Source: Pseudomonas fluorescens (lineage in GTDB: Bacteria; Pseudomonadota; Gammaproteobacteria; Pseudomonadales; Pseudomonadaceae). Taken from it: a stretch of 64,000 nt of DNA. This document shows, piece after piece, positions 37,464-47,784 of the stretch. The notes under the pieces are model-generated. The model was not told the origin of the DNA and did no database searches. It saw nothing but the letters and a program-made list of their open reading frames with translations. The stretch lies in NCBI RefSeq assembly GCF_902497625.1, contig NZ_CABVGX010000007.1, positions 98,623-162,622 of the forward strand, written 5' to 3'. The position numbers were made by a program, and so were the translations under genes. Every line of letters begins with the position of its first letter. The first letter of the stretch is position 1.

Positions 37464-38365
37464 CAGTTGGGCGCGTCGAAAATGCCGGTCGACAGGTATC
37501 GGTCGCCACGGTCGCAAATGATCGCGACGATCACCGCGTTTTCAACCTCTCTGGACAGGCGCAGCATGGCTGCCACGGCACCGCCCGAAGACACGCCGCA
37601 GAAGATGCCTTCCTCGCGGGCCAGACGTCGGGTGACGTCCTCGGCTTCGCCTTGCGCCATGTCCACGATACGGTCCACGCGCTCGGCCTGATAAATCTTC
37701 GGCAGGTATTGCTGCGGCCAGCGCCGAATGCCCGGGATCGCCGAACCTTCCATCGGTTGCAGGCCAACGATCTGCACGGTATCGCTCTGCTCTTTCAAAT
37801 AGCGCGAGACACCCATGATCGTGCCGGTGGTGCCCATCGAACTGACGAAATGGGTAATGGTGCCCCCGGTCTGACGCCAGATCTCCGGACCGGTGCTGGT
37901 GTAATGCGCCTCGGGATTATCGCCATTGGCGAATTGGTCCAGGACTTTGCCACGGCCTTCGGCTTCCATTCGCTGAGCGAGGTCGCGCGCGCCTTCCATG
38001 CCTTCTTCCTGAGTGACCAGAATCAGCTCGGCGCCATAGGCGGTCATCGCCGCCTTGCGCTCGGCACTGGAGTTGTCCGGCATGATCAAGATCATCTTGT
38101 AACCCTTGATTGCAGCGGCCATGGCCAGCGCAATCCCGGTGTTACCTGACGTCGCTTCGATCAGCGTGTCACCGGCCTGGATCTGCCCGCGCAGCTCGGC
38201 GCGGGTGATCATCGACAGCGCCGGACGGTCCTTGACCGAACCCGCCGGGTTGTTCCCTTCCAGCTTGAGCAAAAGGGTATTGCTGGTGGCGCCAGGCAGG
38301 CGCTGCAAACGAACCAGCGGAGTGTTGCCGACGCAATCGGCGATGGTTGGGTACTGCAAGGTCAT
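37463..38365 (-). CDS. cysM: cysteine synthase B (O-acetylserine sulfhydrylase B)
   Basis: 300 residues, fold-type II PLP enzyme. The PLP lysine is in [10 protein letters not shown], the substrate loop is [12 protein letters not shown], and the phosphate cup [15 protein letters not shown], with [14 protein letters not shown] near the end. CysM can also use thiosulfate. Start ATG 38365 ([17 protein letters not shown]). First gene of cysM-rlmD-relA-mazG. Confidence 0.96.
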   Translation of the reverse strand: MTLQYPTIADCVGNTPLVRLQRLPGATSNTLLLKLEGNNPAGSVKDRPALSMITRAELRGQIQAGDTLIEATSGNTGIALAMAAAIKGYKMILIMPDNSSAERKAAMTAYGAELILVTQEEGMEGARDLAQRMEAEGRGKVLDQFANGDNPEAHYTSTGPEIWRQTGGTITHFVSSMGTTGTIMGVSRYLKEQSDTVQIVGLQPMEGSAIPGIRRWPQQYLPKIYQAERVDRIVDMAQGEAEDVTRRLAREEGIFCGVSSGGAVAAMLRLSREVENAVIVAIICDRGDRYLSTGIFDAPN

Positions 38366-38534
38366 GGCGTATTCGCAATCCAGACTGCGGGGGCGCCTAT
38401 CATACCGGCAAACGTTCGCAGGCCATATCACGCAAAGTGCGGTACTTATTGCTTATGGGAATAAGGGCACAGGCGTGGACTTTCCACGACCGACCTACTT
38501 GAACGTAGCGCCAAGCCTGCCTGCTAATGCGGCG

Positions 38535-39899
38535 TTACGGCCCAACACCCTCATCCGCCACCAACCGCAAATTTACCCTCAATCCCACCTTGGTATTCTC
38601 CGCCCAAAGCCGCCCCCCCTGCCGTTGCACCGCGTTCCTCGCAATGCTCAATCCCAACCCAAACCCACCATCCCCCGGACGCGAACCATCCAGCCGGATG
38701 AACGGCGAGAAAATTCGCTCCAGATCCGCCTCCGCCACGCCGCCGCCCTGATCGTCCAGCCACAGGTGCCAGTAATCGCCCTCGCGGCGTCCATTCAGGC
38801 GCACAACGCCGCCTTCAGGCGAATGACGAATGGCGTTGCGCAGAATGTTTTCCAGCGCCTGCGCCAAGGTGTTGAGATTGCCACGTACCCAGCAGGACGC
38901 ATCCACCTCGCACTGCAACTGACGCTCCGGCCAGCAGGTTTCATAACAGGCGTTTTCGGTGAGCATTTCCCACAGAGCCTGGATCTGGATAGCTTCATCG
39001 GCCAGCGGCGCGCGTTCGGTGTCGAGCCAGGCCAATTGCAAGGTGTCTTCGACCAGACGCTGCATGCCGTCGACTTCACGGCCAATGCGCTCGCGCAGCG
39101 GCAGCAGTGATTGTTCGCTCTCACTGGCGACCCGTAACCGGCTCAGCGGTGTGCGCAATTCATGGGACAGGTCGCGCAGCAGTTGCTGTTGCAGGGCGAC
39201 GGTCGACTGCAGGCGCTCGGACATTTGATCGAAGGCGCGAGCCAGTTCGCCGAGTTCGTCCGGGCGTTCGGTGGTATGGCTCGACAGACGCACATTGAGT
39301 TGATCGGCGCGCCAGGCGTTGGCCTGTTCGCGCAATTGGTTCAACGGCACCACCAGCAGACGGTAGAGGCCAACGCACAGCAGCAAGGTAAACAGCCCCG
39401 GAATGACGCCGTTGGTGATGACGCGCCAGAACACTCGATAGTGCCCGGGCACGAAGCGTTGCGGCAATTCGATCACCAGGCTGCCGGCTGACGGATGATT
39501 GGGAAACGGCACGCGCAACCACGGCAGGCCTTTTTTGTGAATGGGCCAGTCGAGCCCGCGCAAGAACGTCAGGCGCTCGATGTCCTTGTCCGTCAGCGGC
39601 CCGGTGCTGAGCGATTGCAGATCACCGCCAATGACGCCGACCCAGCTCTTTTCACGCTGGCGCATCGTCTGCAACCAGTCATCGACGCCCTTTCGCTGCC
39701 CTTGCTGCCAGGCCTGTTCGGCCTCGGCGGCGTAGCGCGTCAGCGTGCCGCGCGCCTCGTCCGAGAGGAACTGGTTGCGCTCCTCCATATAGCGTCCCCA
39801 GGACCAGCTCAACCAGATCATCAGCAGGCAGAACGCCATCAACAGACACGCCAGTTTCCAGAATAGTGAATGCCTGCCCGGCAGATCAGCCCATTTCAT
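38535..39899 (-). CDS. sensor histidine kinase
   Basis: 454 residues. TM1 (LACLLMAFCLLMIWLSWSW), a periplasmic domain of about 140 residues, TM2 (VIPGLFTLLLCVGLYRLLVV), HAMP, HisKA with RDLSHELRTPLSRLR, and HATPase_c with NILRNAIRHSP, DQGGGV and FGLGLSIA. Its ATG lies inside the end of the response-regulator gene (14-nt overlap). By position (between gacS and cysM) it matches PAO1 PA0930, annotated as PirS; the ferric enterobactin receptor that follows it there is missing here. Confidence 0.93.
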   Translation of the reverse strand: MKWADLPGRHSLFWKLACLLMAFCLLMIWLSWSWGRYMEERNQFLSDEARGTLTRYAAEAEQAWQQGQRKGVDDWLQTMRQREKSWVGVIGGDLQSLSTGPLTDKDIERLTFLRGLDWPIHKKGLPWLRVPFPNHPSAGSLVIELPQRFVPGHYRVFWRVITNGVIPGLFTLLLCVGLYRLLVVPLNQLREQANAWRADQLNVRLSSHTTERPDELGELARAFDQMSERLQSTVALQQQLLRDLSHELRTPLSRLRVASESEQSLLPLRERIGREVDGMQRLVEDTLQLAWLDTERAPLADEAIQIQALWEMLTENACYETCWPERQLQCEVDASCWVRGNLNTLAQALENILRNAIRHSPEGGVVRLNGRREGDYWHLWLDDQGGGVAEADLERIFSPFIRLDGSRPGDGGFGLGLSIARNAVQRQGGRLWAENTKVGLRVNLRLVADEGVGP

Positions 39900-40608
39900 G
39901 GTCGGCGCTCAATACGTAACCCTTGCCCCACACCGTGCGCACTTCCCGTTCGGTGTAGCCGATGGCCTTCAGTTTGCGGCGGATCTGGCTGATGTGCATG
40001 TCGAGGCTGCGGTCATGAGCCGCGTAACCGCGCTGCAAAACGTGCTGATAAAGGAAGGCTTTGCTCAGCACTTCATCGCTGTTGCGGTGCAAGGTGTCCA
40101 GCAAGCGGTACTCACTGCGGGTCAGCGTCGCGCCGTGCGCGCCGAAGTAGACCTCGAAGCTTTCATCGTCGAATCGCAGACTGTCCGCCGCGACCACAGG
40201 CGACTCAGGCGCCGGTCGGCGATCGAGCGCGACGCGACGCAGGATCGCTTCGATGCGCACGCGCAGCTCGGCCATACTGAAAGGCTTGGGCAGGTAGTCA
40301 TCCGCGCCGAGGCGAAAACCGCTGATGCGATCGGCCTCGGCTCCCAGCGCCGACATCAACACCACCGGTGTGGAATGGCTCTGGCGAAACTGCGTCAAGA
40401 CCTTCAGGCCGTTGAGGCCGGGAAGCAGAATGTCCATCAGCACTACATCGAAAGACTGCTGACGCGCCATCGCCAAACCTTCCTGACCGTTCTGACACCA
40501 GGTCACCTGGAAGCCGCTGCGGCCCAGTTCCTCGTGGACATAGGCGCCGAGTACCAGATCGTCTTCAATGGAAAGGATTCGAGGTGTACCAACAGAGATG
40601 GGATTCAT
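39886..40608 (-). CDS. OmpR-family response regulator
   Basis: 240 residues. Receiver domain with acidic pair IEDD, phospho-acceptor in VLMDILLPGLNG and Lys in DDYLPKPF, then a winged-helix domain (LTRSEYRLLDTLHRN, HDRSLDMHISQIRRKL, VRTVWGKGYVL). Start taken at ATG 40608 (MNPISVGTPRILSIEDD). Partner of the kinase at 38535; divergent from gacS. Confidence 0.94.
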   Translation of the reverse strand: MNPISVGTPRILSIEDDLVLGAYVHEELGRSGFQVTWCQNGQEGLAMARQQSFDVVLMDILLPGLNGLKVLTQFRQSHSTPVVLMSALGAEADRISGFRLGADDYLPKPFSMAELRVRIEAILRRVALDRRPAPESPVVAADSLRFDDESFEVYFGAHGATLTRSEYRLLDTLHRNSDEVLSKAFLYQHVLQRGYAAHDRSLDMHISQIRRKLKAIGYTEREVRTVWGKGYVLSADHEMG

Positions 40609-40822
40609 GAGTATCTGCAAATAATTCTCAGTTGGAGATTATTGAAGATTGCATCGCCTTGGGCAACCCAAGGTTTGCTCAAGACGCGAAAGCGTCGGAC
40701 TGTCCGACGAATGACGACATTCAATTTACGAAGATTGCCCGCCGGCAAATCGCTACACTGCGCGAGTGGCGGGTGCCGGATGCACGCGCAGATTCATAAC
40801 GGGCTGGATGCAGGAGAACGGC

Positions 40823-43573
40823 GTGCTGAAGAAACTGGGAATCAAAGGCCGCGTGCTGTTGCTGACCTTGCTGCCAACGAGCCTGATGGCGTTGGTGCTG
40901 GGAGGCTATTTCACCTGGACGCAGTTGACGGATCTGCAGAGCCAGCTCATGCAGCGCGGCGAAATGATCGCCGAACAACTGGCGCCGCTGGTGGCGCCCG
41001 CCCTGAGCCACAAAAACATCGCAATGCTTGAACGCGTCGCCACCCAATCGCTGGAGACCCAGGATGTGCGCGCAGTCACGTTGCTCGCTGCGGACCGCAC
41101 GCCGCTGGCTCACGCCGGCCCGACCATGCTCAATCCGGCACCCGCCGGCGATGGCTCGCAATTGTTGCGGCGCAGTGGCAAGGATGCGACACGTTATCTG
41201 CTGCCAGTATTCGGAAAGCACCGTAATCTGGCCGGTGACGTGATTCCCGATGAAGCCGAGCGATTACTGGGTTGGGTGGAAATTGAACTCTCGCATAACG
41301 GCATGCTGCTGCGCGGGTATCGTAGCCTTTTCGCCAGCCTGCTGCTGATCGGTGCGGGGCTGGCCGGTGCGGCGCTGCTGGCGTTGCGCATGGGTCGTAC
41401 GATCAATCGGCCGTTGAGCCAGATCAAACAGGCCGTGGCGCAACTCAAGGATGGCAATCTGGAAACCCGCTTGCCGCCGCTCGGCAGTCATGAACTGGAT
41501 GAACTGGCGTCGGGCATCAACCGCATGGCCGGCACTCTGCAAAACGCGCAGGAAGAACTGCAGCACAGCATCGACCAAGCCACCGAAGACGTGCGGCAGA
41601 ATCTGGAAACCATCGAGATTCAGAACATCGAGCTCGACCTCGCGCGCAAGGAAGCGCTGGAAGCGAGCCGGATCAAGTCGGAATTCCTGGCCAACATGAG
41701 CCACGAAATCCGTACCCCGCTCAATGGCATTCTCGGTTTTACGCATCTGCTGCAAAAGAGCGAGCTGACTCCGCGCCAGCTTGATTACCTGGGCACCATC
41801 GAAAAATCTGCCGATAGCCTGCTGGGCATCATCAACGAGATTCTCGATTTCTCGAAAATCGAAGCCGGCAAACTGGTCCTTGACCAAATACCGTTCAACC
41901 TGCGCGATCTGCTCCAGGACACTTTGACCATCATGGCGCCGGCGGCGCATGCCAAGCAGCTGGAGCTGGTGAGTCTGGTTTACCGCGACACGCCACTGTC
42001 GCTGGTGGGTGATCCGCTGCGGCTCAAACAGATTCTGACCAATCTGGTCAGCAACGCGATCAAGTTCACCCGCGAAGGCACCATCGTCGCCCGCGCCATG
42101 CTCGAAGACGAACACGAAGACAGTGTGCAATTGCGCATCAGCATTCAAGACACCGGCATTGGCCTGTCCAGCCAGGACGTTCGCGTGCTGTTTCAAGCGT
42201 TCAGCCAGGCCGACAATTCGCTGTCGCGGCAACCCGGTGGCACAGGTCTGGGGCTGGTGATTTCCAAACGCTTGATCGAGCAGATGGGCGGCGAGATTGG
42301 CGTCGACAGCACACCCGGGGAAGGCTCGGAGTTCTGGATCAGCCTGAAGCTGCCGAAAGCCCGCGACGATGTCGAAGACTTGCCTGGCGCGCCGCTGCTG
42401 GGGCGCCGGGTCGCGGTCCTGGAAAACCATGAACTGGCCCGTCAGGCGCTGCAGCATCAACTCGAAGATTGCGGGTTGCTGGTCACACCTTTCAACACCC
42501 TGGAAAATCTCACCAACGGCGTGACCGGGGCGCATCAGACCGATCAGGGCATTGACCTGGCGGTACTCGGTATCACCAGCAAAGACATGCCTCCCGAGCG
42601 CCTCAATCAGCATATCTGGGACCTGGAACATCTGGGCTGCAAAGTGCTGGTGCTGTGCCCGACCACGGAGCAGACGCTGTTCCACCTGTCCGTGCCCAAC
42701 CCTCACAGCCAACTCCAGGCAAAACCGGCGTGCACACGTAAATTGCGCCGGGCTTTATCGGATCTGGTCAGCCCGCGCCAGCAACGCAGCGAACCCGGCG
42801 AGCCGGTTTCCAGCCGCGCGCCGAAGGTGCTGTGTGTCGACGACAATCCGGCCAATCTGCTGCTGGTGCAGACCTTGCTCGAAGACCTGGGCGCCAAAGT
42901 GCTTGCAGTGGAAAGTGGCTATGCAGCGGTAAAGGCCGTGCAGATCGAAACGTTCGACCTGGTCTTGATGGACGTGCAGATGCCCGGCATGGATGGACGC
43001 CAGAGCACTGAAACCATTCGCCAATGGGAAAGCGAACGGCACAGCACACCGTTGCCGATCGTGGCGCTGACTGCTCACGCCATGGCCAACGAGAAGCGCG
43101 CATTGCTGCAAAGCGGCATGGACGATTACCTGACCAAACCGATCAGCGAACGGCAGCTGGCGCAGGTGGTGTTGAAGTGGACCGGGCTGGCGCTGCGTGT
43201 TCAAGCGCCGGAGCGCGTTAGCGACAATTCCGGCAACAACGAGTTGCAGGTGCTTGATCACGAAGAAGGTCTGCGTCTGGCGGCGGGCAAAGCCGATCTG
43301 GCGGCAGACATGCTGGCGATGTTGCTCGCTTCGCTGGAGGCTGACCGCGAGGCGATTCGTTTCGCCCGCGACACGAACGACCACAACGCATTGATTGAGC
43401 GGGTTCATCGTCTGCATGGCGCCACCCGCTATTGTGGCGTGCCGCAACTGCGTGCCGCCTGCCAGCGCAGCGAAACCCTGCTCAAGCAACAGGATCCCCG
43501 GGCTTACAGCGCCCTGGAAGAGCTGGACCGGGCGATCAATCGTCTGGCGTCACATGCGCGGATCAATGCCTGA
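40823..43573 (+). CDS. gacS: hybrid histidine kinase GacS (global activator)
   Basis: 916 residues. The GTG start at 40823 follows AGGAG by 6 nt and gives the known [14 protein letters not shown] opening. TM1, a periplasmic domain (about residues 35-165), TM2 ([20 protein letters not shown]), HAMP, HisKA with [15 protein letters not shown], HATPase_c, a pseudo-receiver region, a receiver with [12 protein letters not shown], and a C-terminal Hpt with [14 protein letters not shown]. It phosphorylates GacA, which drives the Rsm small RNAs and secondary metabolism. Followed by ldhA, as in PAO1. Confidence 0.97.
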   Translation: MLKKLGIKGRVLLLTLLPTSLMALVLGGYFTWTQLTDLQSQLMQRGEMIAEQLAPLVAPALSHKNIAMLERVATQSLETQDVRAVTLLAADRTPLAHAGPTMLNPAPAGDGSQLLRRSGKDATRYLLPVFGKHRNLAGDVIPDEAERLLGWVEIELSHNGMLLRGYRSLFASLLLIGAGLAGAALLALRMGRTINRPLSQIKQAVAQLKDGNLETRLPPLGSHELDELASGINRMAGTLQNAQEELQHSIDQATEDVRQNLETIEIQNIELDLARKEALEASRIKSEFLANMSHEIRTPLNGILGFTHLLQKSELTPRQLDYLGTIEKSADSLLGIINEILDFSKIEAGKLVLDQIPFNLRDLLQDTLTIMAPAAHAKQLELVSLVYRDTPLSLVGDPLRLKQILTNLVSNAIKFTREGTIVARAMLEDEHEDSVQLRISIQDTGIGLSSQDVRVLFQAFSQADNSLSRQPGGTGLGLVISKRLIEQMGGEIGVDSTPGEGSEFWISLKLPKARDDVEDLPGAPLLGRRVAVLENHELARQALQHQLEDCGLLVTPFNTLENLTNGVTGAHQTDQGIDLAVLGITSKDMPPERLNQHIWDLEHLGCKVLVLCPTTEQTLFHLSVPNPHSQLQAKPACTRKLRRALSDLVSPRQQRSEPGEPVSSRAPKVLCVDDNPANLLLVQTLLEDLGAKVLAVESGYAAVKAVQIETFDLVLMDVQMPGMDGRQSTETIRQWESERHSTPLPIVALTAHAMANEKRALLQSGMDDYLTKPISERQLAQVVLKWTGLALRVQAPERVSDNSGNNELQVLDHEEGLRLAAGKADLAADMLAMLLASLEADREAIRFARDTNDHNALIERVHRLHGATRYCGVPQLRAACQRSETLLKQQDPRAYSALEELDRAINRLASHARINA

Positions 43574-43594
43574 CCGGAGTAAATGGAGAGCCGC

Positions 43595-44587
43595 ATGCAG
43601 ATCATCCTTTTCAGCAGCCAGACCTACGACCGCGACAGTTTTCTCAGTGCCGAGCTTCCCGCCGGGATCGAGATGCACTTCCAGCCAGCACGCCTGAATC
43701 TCGACACCGTTGCGCTGGCCAACGGTCATGAGGTGGTCTGTGCCTTCATCAATGACGACCTCAGCGCGCCGGTACTCGAAAATTTGGCCGCCGGCGGAAC
43801 GCGCCTGATCGCGTTGCGTTCAGCCGGTTACAACCATGTTGATCTGGCGACAGCGAAGCGCCTCGGTCTGGGAATCGTCCGGGTTCCGGCCTATTCGCCG
43901 CACGCAGTGGCCGAACACGCAGTTGCGTTGATTCTGGCGTTGAACCGGCGTTTGCATCGCGCCTATAACCGCACCCGTGATGGGGATTTCAGCCTGCACG
44001 GGCTGACCGGTTTCGACCTGGTGGGCAAGACGGTTGGCGTAGTCGGCACCGGACAAATCGGCGCGACCTTTGCGAAAATCATGAACGGTTTCGGCTGCAC
44101 TCTGCTGGCCTATGACCCGTATCCCAACTCCGAGGTCGAAGCGCTTGGCGCGCGATACCTGAGCTTGCCGCAGCTGTTGGCGCAGGCACAGATCATCAGC
44201 CTGCACTGCCCGCTCAATGACCAGAGCAAACACCTGATCAATCGCCAGTCCCTGCAGCACATGCAGCCCGGCGCGATGTTGATCAATACCGGTCGTGGCG
44301 GGCTGGTCGACACGCCGGCGCTGATCGACGCCTTGAAGGACGGACAGCTGGGCTATCTTGGGCTGGACGTGTACGAAGAGGAGGCTCAGTTGTTTTTCGA
44401 GGACCGATCCGATCTGCCGCTGCAGGACGACGTGCTGGCGCGACTGCTGACCTTCCCGAACGTGATCATCACCGCCCACCAGGCTTTCCTGACTCGCGAA
44501 GCGCTGGGCGCAATTGCCAGCACAACATTGCAGAATATTGCAGCCTGGGCGGCCGGCACTCCGCAGAATCTGGTCGAGGCTGGTTGA
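43595..44587 (+). CDS. ldhA: D-lactate dehydrogenase (fermentative)
   Basis: 330 residues; NAD-dependent D-2-hydroxyacid dehydrogenase reducing pyruvate to D-lactate. The catalytic Arg region is ALRSAGYNHVDL, the Rossmann motif VVGTGQIGATFAKI, TGRGGLVDT follows, and the catalytic His is in IITAHQAFLTREAL. ATG 43595 with GGAGAG upstream matches the family start; ATG 43583 is possible. Behind gacS, possibly co-transcribed. Confidence 0.95.
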   Translation: MQIILFSSQTYDRDSFLSAELPAGIEMHFQPARLNLDTVALANGHEVVCAFINDDLSAPVLENLAAGGTRLIALRSAGYNHVDLATAKRLGLGIVRVPAYSPHAVAEHAVALILALNRRLHRAYNRTRDGDFSLHGLTGFDLVGKTVGVVGTGQIGATFAKIMNGFGCTLLAYDPYPNSEVEALGARYLSLPQLLAQAQIISLHCPLNDQSKHLINRQSLQHMQPGAMLINTGRGGLVDTPALIDALKDGQLGYLGLDVYEEEAQLFFEDRSDLPLQDDVLARLLTFPNVIITAHQAFLTREALGAIASTTLQNIAAWAAGTPQNLVEAG

Positions 44588-44664
44588 ACCGGATCGAAGG
44601 TCATTTGCCCGCGCAGTGCTGGCGTGATGTCCGTGCTAGCATGCCGCGCATATTTGGAGGACCC

Positions 44665-45099
44665 ATGGTCGAACACGATTTCCGCTATAGCCTGATGAAC
44701 CCGCAACACACCCTTACTGAATGCCGCGCTCTGGTGCCTGGGCGTTATCAAGTCACCGGTAACGGCGGCTCGATTCGCAACAATGACGTGTTGGTCGTGA
44801 CCCTCAAGGGCGCCAGGGACTTGTCCATGCGACTGACCGTCGAAACGGTCCGCCATCTGATCAATCCGCCAGGTCAATGGGTCGCGGTGGCGAGTGGTCC
44901 GGTGTTCGGCGAGCTGGCGATCCACAGCTGGAAGGTCAATTGCGACAGCTGCACCAAAGAGCTGAGCTTCGAATTCGCAGTGGACGCCAAGCTGGGGAAC
45001 AAGGCTGAAAGACCGGCCGCCACGGCACGCATCGCCGAGTTGGGCTGGAAGTCAGTCGGTGACAAGCACCTGTGCCCGAAATGCCAGGAGCCTGCTTGA
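44665..45099 (+). CDS. hypothetical protein with a two-CxxC zinc-ribbon pair
   Basis: 144 residues; GGAGG is 4-5 nt before ATG 44665. A beta-rich N-terminal part (ECRALVPGRYQVTGNGGSI, VAVASGPVFGELAIHSWKV) is interrupted by CDSC and closed by CPKC near the C-terminus, a probable zinc site. No signal peptide. Stop and next start overlap (TGATG). Conserved position after ldhA in Pseudomonas, function unknown. Confidence 0.82.
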   Translation: MVEHDFRYSLMNPQHTLTECRALVPGRYQVTGNGGSIRNNDVLVVTLKGARDLSMRLTVETVRHLINPPGQWVAVASGPVFGELAIHSWKVNCDSCTKELSFEFAVDAKLGNKAERPAATARIAELGWKSVGDKHLCPKCQEPA

Positions 45100-45503
45100 T
45101 GAAGCGCTTTGTTCTGGCCGCCATGGTAAGCGCCGGCCTGCTGGGATGCGCCGCTGAACCGGTGAAGTTGCAGCAAAATCGCAGTTACATTCTGGAATGG
45201 ATCGGCGAACGCCCGTTGATGGATTACAGCCATTTGACCATCACCCTGGGCGAAGACGGTCGGGCTTATGGCAACGGTGGCTGCAACCACTGGTTCGCGC
45301 CGTACACGCTGGAGGGCGACAAGTTAAGCTTCGGCAGAATCGGCAGTACCCGCAAAATGTGTGCGCCGGCGTTGATGGAGCAGGAGCAACGCTTCCTCCA
45401 GGCTCTGGAGAAGGTTCAGCGTTGGGATGTTTCGCCGATCGATCAGATGCGTTTCTGGCCGGCTGAAGGCAAGCCGTTGCGCTGGTGGCTTGAAGAGGGT
45501 TGA
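45099..45503 (+). CDS. META-domain lipoprotein (HslJ-like)
   Basis: 134 residues. The lipobox LLGC (Cys at residue 17) after MKRFVLAAMVSAG predicts a lipoprotein. The META domain has MDYSHLTITLGEDGRAYGNGGCNHWFAPY (only short parts quoted: GRAYGNGGCNHWF) and RKMCAPALMEQEQRFLQAL. Related HslJ proteins are heat- and stress-linked envelope proteins. Coupled to the zinc-ribbon gene by a one-base overlap with AGGAG upstream. Confidence 0.9.
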   Translation: MKRFVLAAMVSAGLLGCAAEPVKLQQNRSYILEWIGERPLMDYSHLTITLGEDGRAYGNGGCNHWFAPYTLEGDKLSFGRIGSTRKMCAPALMEQEQRFLQALEKVQRWDVSPIDQMRFWPAEGKPLRWWLEEG

Positions 45504-45515
45504 TCATCAAGCTGA

Positions 45516-45653
45516 AAAGATCGCAGCCTCGCCAAGGCTCGACAGCTCCTACGGTGCGCTCGTCAGGTCAAGATGATAGTTCCCACGCCTAGCGTGGGAA
45601 TAATTGTGTCATCCCCGCAGAAGCTGTCGAGCCTTGGCGAGGCTGCGATCTTT
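45516..45653. repeat. perfect 32-bp inverted repeat enclosing a smaller hairpin
   Basis: Arms 45516-45547 and 45622-45653 are exact reverse complements over 32 bp (AAAGATCGCAGCCTCGCCAA...). The enclosed segment has a second inverted repeat TTCCCACGC-CTA-GCGTGGGAA near 45580-45600. It lies between convergent genes and probably ends transcription in both directions; it is also a REP-family element. Confidence 0.9.
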
Positions 45654-45657
45654 GCCT

Positions 45658-46125
45658 TTAATTTTTAGCCTGCAATGCCTCAAGTTTCGCCAACACCCCC
45701 GCCGCCGTCTGCTCACCCATCAACTGTTCGCGCACCTTGCCCTTGTCATCGATGATGTAAGTCACCGGCAACGCCTCACTGCGTGGCAATTCGAACACTT
45801 CTGCCGGATCCTGCGCAAGCACGGTGAATCTGATGCCCAGTTTCTCGCTGGCCTCTTTCAGTTCTGCGCCCTGCACGTTGTCGAAATTGACACCGAAGAC
45901 GCCGATGTCCTTGCTCTTGAGCTGATCCGCCAGAGCGTTCAATTCCGGAATCTCGGTACGGCACGGGCCGCACCACTCCGCCCAGTAATTGAGCACCAGC
46001 CACTGTTTGTCCAGACGCTCGGCCGCGATCTTCTGACCGTTCTGATCGATGCCATAGTCATTGCCGCAGCCCCCCAGCATTAACGCCCCGATCATCGCCA
46101 ATGCCGCTGCCAGTCGTCTTGTCAT
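45658..46125 (-). CDS. TlpA-like thioredoxin-fold lipoprotein
   Basis: 155 residues. Lipobox LGGC (Cys about residue 20), then a thioredoxin fold with the redox motif WAEWCGPCRTEIPEL and the cis-Pro region EALPVTYIID. Anchored in the periplasm, it should reduce or exchange disulfides, for example in cytochrome c maturation. Divergent from arsC-like gene; PAO1 has a similar gene near PA0953. Confidence 0.92.
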   Translation of the reverse strand: MTRRLAAALAMIGALMLGGCGNDYGIDQNGQKIAAERLDKQWLVLNYWAEWCGPCRTEIPELNALADQLKSKDIGVFGVNFDNVQGAELKEASEKLGIRFTVLAQDPAEVFELPRSEALPVTYIIDDKGKVREQLMGEQTAAGVLAKLEALQAKN

Positions 46126-46239
46126 GTCCTGATCCCTGTGAAAAAAAGGAAACCGCTGCGACCCATTGCCTCCCAAGGTTCTGGATTACGCGTTGCACGG
46201 TTAGAATAGCCGCCACCTTACGCAAGATGCGACCCGCAC

Positions 46240-47186
<947 letters not shown>

Positions 47187-47187
47187 C

Positions 47188-47613
47188 GTGGCGAAGAAGC
47201 CGAAAATCCTTCCCTCCATCGAATGGCTTGAACCGCGCGTGCGGGCCATGCGCGTGATCGCGCTGCTGTGTTTCCTCGGCCTGGTGGGCTTGTTGTGCGT
47301 TTATTACCTGCTGATCGCGGACCTGCACGGCGCGCGGCCTTGGGTGATTTTGCTGATCGAACTGGTGCCGCTGCTGGTGTTGGCGCCGGGCATGCTGGCC
47401 GGAAGCGCACGCGGGCATTCGTGGATGTGTTTTGTGGTGAACCTTTATTTCATGAAAGGCGCCCTGGCGGCGTTCGACCCGAACCGGCAGCTGTTCGGCC
47501 TGCTGGAAATGGGCGCTAGCCTGGCAGTGTTCTGTTCGGCGCTGTTGTATGTGCGCTGGCGGTTTCAGCTGAATCGCAGGCTGGCGGGTGAAGGTGAGCC
47601 CTCCGTTGCCTGA
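47188..47613 (+). CDS. DUF2069 membrane protein
   Basis: 141 residues with four predicted membrane segments (IALLCFLGLVGLLCVYYLL, WVILLIELVPLLVLAPG, a third around WMCFVVNLYFMKG, and ASLAVFCSALLYVRW). The GTG start follows GGGGAA by 6 nt and lies 1 nt after the wrbA stop. Function unknown. Confidence 0.9.
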   Translation: MAKKPKILPSIEWLEPRVRAMRVIALLCFLGLVGLLCVYYLLIADLHGARPWVILLIELVPLLVLAPGMLAGSARGHSWMCFVVNLYFMKGALAAFDPNRQLFGLLEMGASLAVFCSALLYVRWRFQLNRRLAGEGEPSVA

Positions 47614-47636
47614 TTGAACAGATCACAGCGCGCGAA

Positions 47637-47748
47637 TGTGGCGAGGCGGCTCGCCCCTGTGGGCGGCGAAGCGGTCCCGAAAACCAGAGATCAGCCCAGG
47701 ATTTTGTGAGTGCTACGCACTCAAGCGGGGGCAAGCCCCCTCGCCACA
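47637..47748. repeat. MITE-like inverted-repeat element, copy 1
   Basis: 112 bp with ends TGTGGCGAGG and CCTCGCCACA and an internal hairpin GAGTGC-TAC-GCACTC. It shares its internal blocks with copy 2 at 48502-48615 in the same orientation; the two flank the Tag-like gene. Confidence 0.8.
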
Positions 47749-47784
47749 ACTCGCAGGCTGCGATCTTTCGAGCCGCCCATAATT

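Noticed and set aside
41264..42712. 482-codon minus-strand frame inside gacS
   Set aside because: Antisense to catalytic domains of GacS; no domain recognised.
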